Assembly (NCBI GenBank): GCA_017645785.1
Contig: JAGCNW010000027.1
Span: 62,001-126,000, forward strand
DNA length: 64,000 nt
DNA from: Treponema sp.
GTDB lineage: Bacteria > Spirochaetota > Spirochaetia > Treponematales > Treponemataceae
Direction: 5' to 3'
Positions 23,168 to 31,656 of the stretch are shown piece by piece. The notes under the pieces were generated by a model. The model saw only the letters and a program-made list of their open reading frames with translations, searched no databases and was not told the origin of the DNA. Position numbers and translations under genes: made by a program. Position 1 is the first letter of the stretch; every line of letters starts with the position of its first letter.

Positions 23168-24418
23168 ATGCCTAGGCAGGTTAACACAAAAGAAAAGATT
23201 CTCGAATGCGCCTTTGGGCTTTACGGAAAGCCCCGCATGTCCGAAATTTCCTTGAGTGAAATCGCGGCCAAGGCGGGCATTTCCAAAACCGCGATTTTTA
23301 GGCATTACAAAAACAAAGAGGAATTGATGGAAAAAATGCGCGAAAAGTTCTTTGAGGCGTTCGCGCTGATGATTTCCCAGCTGGACGATTCCAGAAAGCC
23401 CTACAACCTTAAGGGTGTGGAAAGGGCTGTCCGTTGCATTTTTGACTTTTGCCAAAACTACCCCAATTACTTGTCCTATTTTTTGCAGGTTTCGTTGAGC
23501 GACGAGCTTTTGACAGAAGGCGTCAACTTGGTTTTGCTGGACAACGGAATCAATGTCATAAACGAAGACGTTTTTAAGGATAAGAAAAACTTTGTCGCGC
23601 AAAACATGGTTCCAAGCTTTTTCCAGCATACGCTTTTGCATTTTTTGATTTTGGCTTTTTGCTCGATGAAAGACGTTGTGAAAATCAACGACATCGAGCG
23701 CTACAAGACAAAGGTTTCGGAATTGATTTATTCCGGCTTGGGAAAGAAAAAGAATCCGATTTCTGACGAGCGAAAGAAAGAGCTGGACGAGCGCTGCAAG
23801 CTCCAGCTTGAAAGCGACGAAAAGACAAACCGTTTTTTTAACGCCTTTATCCAATTGATGCAGGACAACCGTTCCTCAAAAATAACTGTGGAAAAAATCG
23901 CGGCGGCCTTGGGAATGGCAAAGAGCAGCATTTATTCTTTTTTCGCCAACAAAAACGACTACCTTATGAACATGCTTTTCCAGGAGACCGAAAGGGTTTG
24001 CGCGATATTAAAGGAAAAGTCAGCGGCCGCCAAAAATCCCGACGAGGCGATTTACATAATGATGAGAACGCAGGCCAATTACTTTGCCTTGCGCCCGCAA
24101 GTGATAATGCTGCACGGATATTTTATTTTCCAAGAGGCCGCGCTGGCGCCGGAAGACGCGAAGGCTTTTGAAAAAAAAGCCGCCGAGCTTTTTAAATCGA
24201 TTTCGCTTGCGGGAATCGCTCCAGCGGCTTTTGACTTTCCGGTAAACAACAATTCCGTGTTGTTTGTAAAATGGGTTTCGGGGCTGACCGTCAGCTTTAT
24301 GTTGATGGGAACAAAATATAACTTTCCGCCGGAGTGGCTGGATTTTTATGTTTCGACAGTTTTTGAAATGATTGAATGTGGAATTAAGTATATTAAGAAT
24401 GATGGAGATATAGCATGA
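23168..24418 (+). CDS. Tandem double-TetR regulator of the RND efflux operon
   Basis: 416 aa, about twice a normal TetR. Start ATG at 23168 with GGAGAAAGG 7 nt upstream. Residues 8-56 are one TetR HTH (ILECAFGLYG, IAAKAGISKTAIFRHYKNK) followed by a helical domain to about 195. After a Lys/Glu-rich linker, residues 222-270 form a second HTH (ITVEKIAAALGMAKSSIYSFF, NKNDYLMNML) with its own helical domain to the end. Both HTHs look intact. The neighbouring twin operators fit a protein carrying two DNA-binding heads. Stop overlaps the TolC start (ATGA), so the regulator is in the operon that it likely represses. Confidence 0.88.
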   Translation: MPRQVNTKEKILECAFGLYGKPRMSEISLSEIAAKAGISKTAIFRHYKNKEELMEKMREKFFEAFALMISQLDDSRKPYNLKGVERAVRCIFDFCQNYPNYLSYFLQVSLSDELLTEGVNLVLLDNGINVINEDVFKDKKNFVAQNMVPSFFQHTLLHFLILAFCSMKDVVKINDIERYKTKVSELIYSGLGKKKNPISDERKKELDERCKLQLESDEKTNRFFNAFIQLMQDNRSSKITVEKIAAALGMAKSSIYSFFANKNDYLMNMLFQETERVCAILKEKSAAAKNPDEAIYIMMRTQANYFALRPQVIMLHGYFIFQEAALAPEDAKAFEKKAAELFKSISLAGIAPAAFDFPVNNNSVLFVKWVSGLTVSFMLMGTKYNFPPEWLDFYVSTVFEMIECGIKYIKNDGDIA

Positions 24419-25818
24419 AAAAATTTTTTGCGTCGCTCGCGTTTGCAGCAATGATTTTTGTTCCGGCTTTGGCGCAGGAGCAAGAGCAAGAAAAAGCGAT
24501 GACGCTTACGGTTGAACAAGCCGTGGAGTTTGCAAAAGAAAACAGCAAGACTCTTAAGAGCGCCGAGATCGACTTGGAGATGAAAAAACGCGCTTCCCAG
24601 TATTCTTGGAACGTTTTTTTGCCTAAAGTTCAAGCCAGTTTTTCGGCGGCGCGAACTACGGAATTGGATTTGACGCAGGCGAATAGCATGATAAGCATAG
24701 CCAACGGCTTGAATCAAATTTCATCTTTGATTTCGGGGAACCCTTACGTTCCTCAAGAAAAAATTTCCGAAAAAGAAAAATACCATTGGGCGCTTGTCGG
24801 CGAAGTCAGCGCGTCGCTCAGCATGAGCTTGGCCTACATCAGTTTGATCCGCGCGGCAAAGGCCGACTACGAGTGCGGAAAAATCACTTGGGAGCAGAGC
24901 CAAAAGCAAACGTTTATGAACATCAAGAAATTGTTTTACGGCCTTTTGCTCCAGCAGGAAAGCCTTGGCGTAAAAAAAGCGACTTTGGAAAACGCCCGCC
25001 AGCGCGCCGCGCAAGCGGAGGTCAATTACAAAAACGGCTTGATTCCCGAATTGCGCTTGCTAAACGCCCAGGTCACTTACGAAAACCAAAAGCCCGAGGT
25101 TGAGAGCGCCCAACAGGCTTTGAACCAAGCGATGGACAATTTTGTGTTTTTGATCGGACTTCCCGTTGGAACAAAAATACAGCTTGAAGGTTCCATTGAG
25201 CCGACCTATGTCAATGTCACAAGCGACGATCTTTTGGAAAAGTACGCCGACAAAAGCTTGGACTATCAAAACTTAAAAGGCGCCATCGATTCGTTAAAGC
25301 TCAACTTGTCAGCCTTGAACCTTTCAAGCTACACTCCGGCTTTGATTTTGAGCTATAACTATCAGCCGATGAAAACATTCGTGAGCGACGATTCAAAATG
25401 GAATGACCAGGGAAAATTCGCGGCCTCGCTTGTGTGGAATTTGACCGACATGCTTCCGTTTAGCGCCAACCGGCAAAAGGCGGCGGACATCAAGGCCAAT
25501 CTAAGAAAGCTTGAGCTTAAGATGGAAATGCTCGTTGAAAACCAAAAGGTTCAGGTAAAGAAAGCCGTGGACACTTTGAACCAAGCGCGCGAGCAAATAG
25601 ATTCGATGGGCCGCAACATAACGCTCGCCCAACGAGCCTACGACTCAAGCGCCCGTTCCTACAGAAACGGAGCCACAGAGTTGCTTGACTTGCGCGATTC
25701 TGAAAGCCAGTTGAACCAGGCCAAGCTTGGACAGCTCAACCAAAAGTTCAATTACATTTCGGCCTTGATGGATTTGGAATACACATTGAACGCAGACTTG
25801 TCATCATATAAAGAATAA
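24415..25818 (+). CDS. TolC family outer membrane efflux protein
   Basis: 467 aa. Signal peptide (residues 1-20, ending ALAQE). Outer membrane channel of a tripartite pump: two repeats of a long helical hairpin with heptads, the first including VEQAVEFAKENSKTLKSAEIDL and the second LVENQKVQVKKAVDTLNQ and YRNGATELLDLRDSESQLNQAK, the latter a family signature. Repeat midpoints contain the beta-barrel strands (QYSWNVFLPKVQASFS). Coupled to the upstream regulator by ATGA and followed 15 nt later by the adaptor. Confidence 0.92.
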   Translation: MKKFFASLAFAAMIFVPALAQEQEQEKAMTLTVEQAVEFAKENSKTLKSAEIDLEMKKRASQYSWNVFLPKVQASFSAARTTELDLTQANSMISIANGLNQISSLISGNPYVPQEKISEKEKYHWALVGEVSASLSMSLAYISLIRAAKADYECGKITWEQSQKQTFMNIKKLFYGLLLQQESLGVKKATLENARQRAAQAEVNYKNGLIPELRLLNAQVTYENQKPEVESAQQALNQAMDNFVFLIGLPVGTKIQLEGSIEPTYVNVTSDDLLEKYADKSLDYQNLKGAIDSLKLNLSALNLSSYTPALILSYNYQPMKTFVSDDSKWNDQGKFAASLVWNLTDMLPFSANRQKAADIKANLRKLELKMEMLVENQKVQVKKAVDTLNQAREQIDSMGRNITLAQRAYDSSARSYRNGATELLDLRDSESQLNQAKLGQLNQKFNYISALMDLEYTLNADLSSYKE

Positions 25819-25833
25819 GGATTGGAGGAATAT

Positions 25834-26754
25834 ATGAAAAAGACTGGAATTAAAATTATGGCGGTCGCTTTGTTGGCGGCGCTGCTTTTTGCCGGATGCA
25901 AAAAGGACGGCAAAGAGCAAAAGAGTGAGGAAGAAGTAGAGGCCTTGTTCGCCGTCAACACTTACAAGACAAAGGCCGGAAATCTTGACGAATACTTGGA
26001 ATTTGGCGGAGACGTCGCGGCTGTTTCTTCGGTAGCGGCTTTGCCTGACATGGCTGGAAAAATCTCGCGCACTTTGGTGAGCGTAGGACAAATGGTAAGC
26101 AAGAACCAAGTTTTGGCTTACGTTGACGCCAGCCGTCCAGGCATGGACTACAGCGCGAGTCCCGTAAAGGCTCCGATTGCAGGCCGCGTCATTTCGTTCA
26201 TTCCGACAATCGGAACTATGGTTTCGCAGGCGACTGTGATCGCCGAGATCGCTTCCACCGACGAGTTGGAAATTAAGGTAAGCGTCGCCGAGCGCTTTAT
26301 CAGCCGCATCAGCTTGGGCCAGACGGCCGTCGTCACTTTTGACGCTTATCCCGGCGTTGAGTTCAAGGCGAAAGTTTTTGAGGTTAGCCCGGTATTGGAC
26401 AAGTCCAGCCGCACGATGAGCGTAAAGCTTAAGATCAATCCGCCGGACAATAGAATCAAGGCCGGAATGTACGCCCGCGTCCGCCTTATCACTGAAAGCA
26501 TTAAGGACGCGATTGTCGTTCCTGCGGGCGCGATTGTAACCCGCGAAGGCTCTCCTTACTTGTTCGTCATCTCCTCTCAAAAGAACGGAGACACGCCGGC
26601 CAAGGTAAAGCTTTGCGCGGTTGAGCAGGGAATCTTGGTTGACAATAAAGTTGAGATTACAAAAGGCCTTATAGCGGGCGACGAGATTGTCGTCAAAGGC
26701 CAGAACCTTTTGAACGACGACGCCAGCGTCAACATCGTTTCGGTTCAGGAATAA
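25834..26754 (+). CDS. RND periplasmic adaptor (membrane fusion protein), lipoprotein
   Basis: 306 aa, start ATG 25834 after TTGGAGGAA. Lipobox LLFAGC at residues 17-22 followed by KK. Short adaptor: barrel-sandwich lipoyl halves GKISRTLVSVGQMVSKNQVLAYVD and KAPIAGRVISFIPTIGTMVSQ with almost no helical hairpin between them, then beta-barrel (VSVAERFISRISLGQTAVVTFDAYPG) and membrane-proximal domain (VPAGAIVTREGSPYLFVI). The lack of a long hairpin suggests direct adaptor-barrel contacts with TolC's tip different from AcrA. Confidence 0.92.
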   Translation: MKKTGIKIMAVALLAALLFAGCKKDGKEQKSEEEVEALFAVNTYKTKAGNLDEYLEFGGDVAAVSSVAALPDMAGKISRTLVSVGQMVSKNQVLAYVDASRPGMDYSASPVKAPIAGRVISFIPTIGTMVSQATVIAEIASTDELEIKVSVAERFISRISLGQTAVVTFDAYPGVEFKAKVFEVSPVLDKSSRTMSVKLKINPPDNRIKAGMYARVRLITESIKDAIVVPAGAIVTREGSPYLFVISSQKNGDTPAKVKLCAVEQGILVDNKVEITKGLIAGDEIVVKGQNLLNDDASVNIVSVQE

Positions 26755-26773
26755 TAGCGGCGGAGGATTGTAA

Positions 26774-29700
26774 ATGACTTTTTCTGAAAGATGCGTAAAC
26801 AAGCCGGTCACGACGCTGCTTACATTTTTGGTCGTAATCGCGCTTGGCATTTACTGCGTGTTCAACTTGCCGGTAGACATGTATCCGGACATGGATATTC
26901 CTTACATCATCGTCTACACAAACTACGACAACACAGGCCCTGAGGAAATCGAGCAGAGCCTTACAAGAACAATGGAATCCGTGCTTTCTGGCGTGAGCGG
27001 CCTTAAAAAATTGCGCTCGCGCTCTCAAAGCGGAACCAGCCTTATCATTTTGGAATTGGAATACGGCACCAATCTTGACGCGGCCACTGGAGAAATACGC
27101 GACAAGATAGACCTTGTGCGCTCCTACCTTCCTGACGACGCGGACAGCCCGGTAATCATGAAGATGGACCCTTCGATGATGCCGATCATGGTTTTGGCCT
27201 TGAAGGGAAACCGCACGCCGGAGGAATTGCGCGATTACGCGGAAGACATCGTCCAGCCTCGTTTGGAGCAGCTTGACGGAATCGCCAGCGCGGGAATCAT
27301 GGGCGGCCGCGAAAAGTCGATTAACGTTGACATTCCCCGCGACCGTTTGGAAGCCTACGGGCTTAGCATCAGTACGATCGCGCAAATGATTGGCGCGCAA
27401 AACGTGCAGAGCGCCGGCGGAACGATTACCAGCGGCGACACAAACTATTCGATTAAGACAAGCGGAAAGTACCAAAGCGTCGAAGACTTAAAGAACACCG
27501 TAATTTCATACAAGCCTAGCTCATACGGCTTGGGCGGCGGCGTGGAGCTTAAGACCATTCTTTTGCGCGACATCGCCGACGTTTACGAAGGCTACAAGGA
27601 CGAAGACTCAATCGCCGCCGTCGACGGAGAGTCGTGCGTCATCGTAATGGTTCAAAAGCAGAGCGGAAAGAATTCCGTAACCGCCGCCAACAACGCGCGC
27701 AAGTCCTTTAAGAACATCGAGTCAAACCTTCCAAGCGACGTAAAGCTTGTTGAAGTTTACAACACGACTGACATCATCGAGCAGACGATTACGGAAGTAG
27801 TCAAGTCGGTAATCCAAGGCGCGCTTTTGGCGGTTATGGTTTTGTTCATCTTCTTGCGCTCGTTCAAGAGCACGATCATCATCGGCCTTGCCATTCCGAT
27901 TTCTGTTTTCATCACGCTCTTCTTGATGTACTTTAAGGGCATCACAATCAACATGATTAGTATGGCCGGCTTGCTCTTGGGAATCGGAATGTTGGTCGAC
28001 AACTCAATCGTTGTTTTGGAAAACATTTATTCCTACATTCAGCGCGGAGCCAAGCCTAAAGTCGCGGCCGTCTTGGGTTCGCAGGAAATGGTAACTTCAA
28101 TCACGGCGTCAACGCTCACTTCGGTCTGCATCTTCTTGCCGATGATTATGTTCCATAAAAAACTTGGAATGATGGGACAGATTTTTGACAGCCTTGCATG
28201 GACAATCATCTTCTCCTTGATGTGCTCTTTGATTGTCGCTATCGCGCTTGTTCCTGTTTTGACTTCCAGCTACCTTAAGGTTGACAAAATCAACGAGAAC
28301 AGCTACTCAGGCGTTTTTGGAAGCATAAACCGCCTCTTTAACCGCTTTTTCAACAGCCTTGACAACAAGTACGCCAACGGCGTCCGCTTTGTCTTGGGCC
28401 ACAAAAAGCTTTGCATTTTCGCGCTGATCGCCTTGTTCGTTCTTTCGATTTTTACCGTTAAATTTGTCGGCTTTATTTTTATGCCGGAGCCGGCTTCCAA
28501 CATCGTTCAGGTGGAAATCGAAATGCCCAAGGGAACCACGCTCGAAGTCACAAGCCAAGTGGCCGAATCCTTGCAGGCCACGGCCATGCAGGAGCTTAAG
28601 GGCGTAAAGTACACGGCCATTATGTCGGGCGGCTCTGGAATGATGTCGGCCAACAACGGCACCAACAACGGAAGCGTCGTCTTTGCCTTTTACGAAGAAG
28701 GCGAGCGCCAGCCCGGTTGGGACAACGAAAAAAGCGCCAAGGAAAAATTGCGCAAGTACTTTAACATGTTCCCCGGCGCGGACATGAGCTTTGCCGCCAA
28801 TATGAACTCCGCTTCTAGCGGCGGAATCAGCGTCGACATCAAGTGCGACGACCTTAACCTTTTGCGCGAGACCAGCCACAAGGTTGAAAAGCTTTTAAAA
28901 GAGCAGGCGACCGACTTGGTCACCGAAGTTTCAAGCGACTTGGAGGAAGGACTTCCGCAGGCCGAAATTCTTGTTGACCGCGCAAAGATGTACGAACTTG
29001 GCCTTAACATTTACAACGTAGGCGCGGAAATTCGCGGCGCGATTAACGGCGTCACCGCCAGCCGCTACACCGACATGGGAGACGACATTGACGTTATCGT
29101 CCGCCTTTCGGAAAAGGACACGTCAAAGTTGAACGACCTTGACGAAATTTCTGTCGTAAACTCGCAGGGAATGCGCGTTCCGCTTTCAAGCTTTGCCCGC
29201 TACGAGCAGTCGCTTGCGCCTGTAACGATCCGCCGCGAAAACCAGTCGCGCATCATTCAAGTTTCGGCAAAGCCGATCACTGGAGTTTCGTTGGACAAGG
29301 TTCAGTCTGGACTTTTAAAAATCATCAACGACAACATTCCGGCTGACGAAAACGTTCGCATAAGCATTTCGGGCGACTACGAGGACATGATTGAAGCGGT
29401 TACAAACTTTTCGGCGATCATCTTGATGGCCGTTGTTTTGGTATTCGTTGTAATGGCCAGCCAGTTTGAGTCGCTTTTGGATCCCTTTATCGTTTTGCTT
29501 ACGATTCCGCTTTCGTTCATCGGCGTTATGGCGATTTACGCTTTGACCCGCAACCAGCTTAGCATCGTTACCGTAATGGGAATCTTGGTTTTGGTCGGAA
29601 CGATTGTAAACAACGGAATTGTTTTGGTTGACTACACCAACTTGCTGCGAAAGCGCGGCTACTCTTTGGACGAAGCCTGCGTCGAGGCGGCCCGAAACCG

Positions 29701-29947
29701 CTTGCGCCCGATTTTGATGTCAACTCTTACGACCGTAATTTCTTTGATGCCGATGGCCTTCTTCCCCGGCGAAGGAAGCGCTTCGATGCAGCCGATTTCG
29801 CTTACGGTATTCGGCGGCATGACATTCGGTTCGCTTATGACCTTGTTCTTGATGCCGGCGGTTTACCATATCTTTAACAGCCGCCGCGAACGCTTGGCTG
29901 CCAAAAAAGCGGCCAAGGCCCAGAAAAAGCTTGAAGCTCGCAAATAA
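26774..29947 (+). CDS. RND efflux transporter (AcrB/HAE1-like)
   Basis: 1057 aa, 12 membrane helices in the family arrangement: TM1 near 10-30, TM2-6 at 340-500, TM7 near 555-575, TM8-12 at 885-1035; two large periplasmic loops. Start with GGAGG 6-7 nt upstream. Motifs: PVDMYPDMDIPYIIV near residue 35, GPEEIEQSLTRTMES, IPISVFITLFLMY, GMLVDNSIVVLENIY near 405 (proton-relay Asp), and NNGIVLVDYTNLLRKRG near 960. Proton-driven export of drugs or lipophilic molecules; substrate unknown. Lys/Ala-rich cytoplasmic tail. Confidence 0.95.
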   Translation: MTFSERCVNKPVTTLLTFLVVIALGIYCVFNLPVDMYPDMDIPYIIVYTNYDNTGPEEIEQSLTRTMESVLSGVSGLKKLRSRSQSGTSLIILELEYGTNLDAATGEIRDKIDLVRSYLPDDADSPVIMKMDPSMMPIMVLALKGNRTPEELRDYAEDIVQPRLEQLDGIASAGIMGGREKSINVDIPRDRLEAYGLSISTIAQMIGAQNVQSAGGTITSGDTNYSIKTSGKYQSVEDLKNTVISYKPSSYGLGGGVELKTILLRDIADVYEGYKDEDSIAAVDGESCVIVMVQKQSGKNSVTAANNARKSFKNIESNLPSDVKLVEVYNTTDIIEQTITEVVKSVIQGALLAVMVLFIFLRSFKSTIIIGLAIPISVFITLFLMYFKGITINMISMAGLLLGIGMLVDNSIVVLENIYSYIQRGAKPKVAAVLGSQEMVTSITASTLTSVCIFLPMIMFHKKLGMMGQIFDSLAWTIIFSLMCSLIVAIALVPVLTSSYLKVDKINENSYSGVFGSINRLFNRFFNSLDNKYANGVRFVLGHKKLCIFALIALFVLSIFTVKFVGFIFMPEPASNIVQVEIEMPKGTTLEVTSQVAESLQATAMQELKGVKYTAIMSGGSGMMSANNGTNNGSVVFAFYEEGERQPGWDNEKSAKEKLRKYFNMFPGADMSFAANMNSASSGGISVDIKCDDLNLLRETSHKVEKLLKEQATDLVTEVSSDLEEGLPQAEILVDRAKMYELGLNIYNVGAEIRGAINGVTASRYTDMGDDIDVIVRLSEKDTSKLNDLDEISVVNSQGMRVPLSSFARYEQSLAPVTIRRENQSRIIQVSAKPITGVSLDKVQSGLLKIINDNIPADENVRISISGDYEDMIEAVTNFSAIILMAVVLVFVVMASQFESLLDPFIVLLTIPLSFIGVMAIYALTRNQLSIVTVMGILVLVGTIVNNGIVLVDYTNLLRKRGYSLDEACVEAARNRLRPILMSTLTTVISLMPMAFFPGEGSASMQPISLTVFGGMTFGSLMTLFLMPAVYHIFNSRRERLAAKKAAKAQKKLEARK

Positions 29948-29959
29948 AAGGCGGTGTAT

Positions 29960-30295
29960 ATGAAAGAAAAAAAAGAAAAGAAAGCCGACGGCCAAAAGGC
30001 CAAAAAATTGAAGAGGGTGGAAATAATTCTTTCCGCCGCTGTTGACGAGGACTTTGTCGAAGGCTTTAAGAAAAATAAAATCGGCTCCCACTTTACAAAA
30101 ATCTCCGGCGTTACCGGAGCGGGTTTTTCAAATCCAAAGTTGGGAGACGCTGTTTGGCCGCAGCTTAACGAAATGCTCGTCATTTATTGCACAAAAGAAG
30201 AGGCTAAGAAAATCGTGGAGCTTGTAAAAGAAATCCGCGAAAAGTATCCTATGGAAGGAATCGCCTGCTTTATAAGCAAGGCGGCCGTCCGCTAG
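29960..30295 (+). CDS. PG0541 family RND-associated PII-like protein
   Basis: 111 aa, ATG 29960 after AAAGGCGG. A Lys-rich start (KEKKEKKADGQKAKKLKR), then a ferredoxin/PII-like fold: VEIILSAAVDEDFVEGFKKN, FTKISGVTGAGFSNPKLGDAVWPQLNEMLVIYCTKEEAKKIVELVKEIREKYP, ending GIACFISKAAVR. Genes of this type sit at the end of RND operons in several anaerobes and are called transporter-associated from context only. A cytoplasmic sensor or gating partner of the pump is plausible. Followed directly by the operon terminator. Confidence 0.8.
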   Translation: MKEKKEKKADGQKAKKLKRVEIILSAAVDEDFVEGFKKNKIGSHFTKISGVTGAGFSNPKLGDAVWPQLNEMLVIYCTKEEAKKIVELVKEIREKYPMEGIACFISKAAVR

Positions 30296-30304
30296 GAAAT
30301 GCCA

Positions 30305-30334
30305 TTGCCCGGCTTGTCCGGGCAATTTTTTTTT
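30305..30334 (+). terminator. Rho-independent terminator of the efflux operon
   Basis: Perfect 8-bp stem TTGCCCGG 30305-30312 with CCGGGCAA 30318-30325, loop CTTGT, then nine T at 30326-30334. Confidence 0.9.
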
Positions 30335-30335
30335 C

Positions 30336-30364
30336 TTGCGCTTCAGCATTTTGCATTGTATAAT
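30336..30364 (+). promoter_or_regulatory. Promoter of the acyltransferase-like / CoA-transferase operon
   Basis: TTGCGC 30336-30341, 17-nt spacer, TATAAT 30359-30364, immediately after the efflux terminator. Leader of about 24 nt with TTGGAGG before the ATG at 30395. Confidence 0.75.
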
Positions 30365-30394
30365 AAAAGCGTAAAAAATGTTGGAGGCAAGAAA

Positions 30395-31654
30395 ATGAGC
30401 GTTGGCTATGCGGAACAAATCTTTTATCTTTTTACAAATGTAGGAAACTCGCAAGAAGTTATTTTGCGGGACAATGTGGATAAGACGGCTCTTGACAGCG
30501 CTGTCGCAAAGGCCGTCCAAGTCCATCCTTGGGTTAAGAGCGTTCCTTGCCAAAAGGACGGCGACATCTACTTTAAGGAAACCGCCGACGAGTTTAAAGC
30601 CATTCCATTTGCCGGCCCTATGCCGCTTGGAGACGAAAAATCTTCTTGCCGCTTTTTTGGCGTGACCTACCATCAAAATAAAATTTGGCTTAACTATCAC
30701 CATTCCCTTTGCGACGGAACGGGGCGCATGATTTTTTACAACACGCTCATGCATCATTACTTTGGCATAAAGAACAAAAAAGAATATGACGAGCCGAATG
30801 TCTTGCTTTCTTCGCCGGAAGATTTGTACGGCGAGCCTTTCGCCAAAATTAGCGAATTGACTCCCGGCTACCAACGCCCCGCCTTGGATTTTGGACAGGA
30901 CGCTTTTGTTTTTCCCGAGATGGAGGCCTTAGGCGCGATTCCGCTTGAAAACCGGGACAACTGCCGCTATCACTTTACCGTAAAGGAATCTGACTTTATG
31001 GCCTATGTAAAAGACAAGGGAATGACGCCCAGCGTGGCGGTTCAAATCTTTATGGCCAAGGCGATTCAAGAATTGAACCCAGGAAACCAAAAAAGAATTT
31101 TGTGCGGTTTCCCCGTGAACCTAAAAAAAATGATGGGCTGCCCAAATTCTTTCAAGAACGGCTGGGTTTTGCAAACGCAGGAATTGAAGGTTGACCAGCT
31201 TTCCAAGGACGAGAGCGAGTTGGGAAAAGAGCATCGAGCCGCCTTTAAGGAACGGGTCAGCGAAGACGCGCTCAAGGCGATGGCCAATGACATTGTCGAA
31301 ATTAATCAAAAGGCGCAAAAGTTCAAGACTATGGATGAGCGAAGAAAGCATTACTTTGAGTCGGCCACTTTTGGCGCTCTCACTTACACGCTCACCTACA
31401 TCGGAACCTTGCAAAAAACAGAATACTCTGACGAATTGGTGGACTCAATTTGGTCGTCGTTAAGTCCGGCGCCGATGATAAGCATGGTTGACTTTTACGG
31501 AATGTTTTCTATCACAATCAACAGCCCCTTTGTGTTCGCCGATTACGCGGCGGCGCTTGTCAAACAGTTTGAGGCCCACGGAATTCCCGTGCAGTCAAAC
31601 GAAATTCTTGCGGGAAAGGGCCTTGTGCCGATGAACGTAAAACTTGGAGAATGA
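30395..31654 (+). CDS. Condensation-domain-like acyltransferase (HHxxxDG)
   Basis: 419 aa, ATG at 30395 after GGAGGCAAG. The CoA-dependent acyltransferase/condensation superfamily motif HHSLCDGTG occurs near residue 107, and a second-half motif resembling the DFG region is VDFYGMFSITINS near residue 365. Stand-alone proteins of this kind move acyl groups from CoA or carrier proteins to alcohols or amines; the acceptor here is unknown. Stop overlaps the CoA-transferase start region (ATGA at 31651), implying a shared acyl-CoA pathway. Confidence 0.65.
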   Translation: MSVGYAEQIFYLFTNVGNSQEVILRDNVDKTALDSAVAKAVQVHPWVKSVPCQKDGDIYFKETADEFKAIPFAGPMPLGDEKSSCRFFGVTYHQNKIWLNYHHSLCDGTGRMIFYNTLMHHYFGIKNKKEYDEPNVLLSSPEDLYGEPFAKISELTPGYQRPALDFGQDAFVFPEMEALGAIPLENRDNCRYHFTVKESDFMAYVKDKGMTPSVAVQIFMAKAIQELNPGNQKRILCGFPVNLKKMMGCPNSFKNGWVLQTQELKVDQLSKDESELGKEHRAAFKERVSEDALKAMANDIVEINQKAQKFKTMDERRKHYFESATFGALTYTLTYIGTLQKTEYSDELVDSIWSSLSPAPMISMVDFYGMFSITINSPFVFADYAAALVKQFEAHGIPVQSNEILAGKGLVPMNVKLGE

Positions 31655-31656
31655 AT

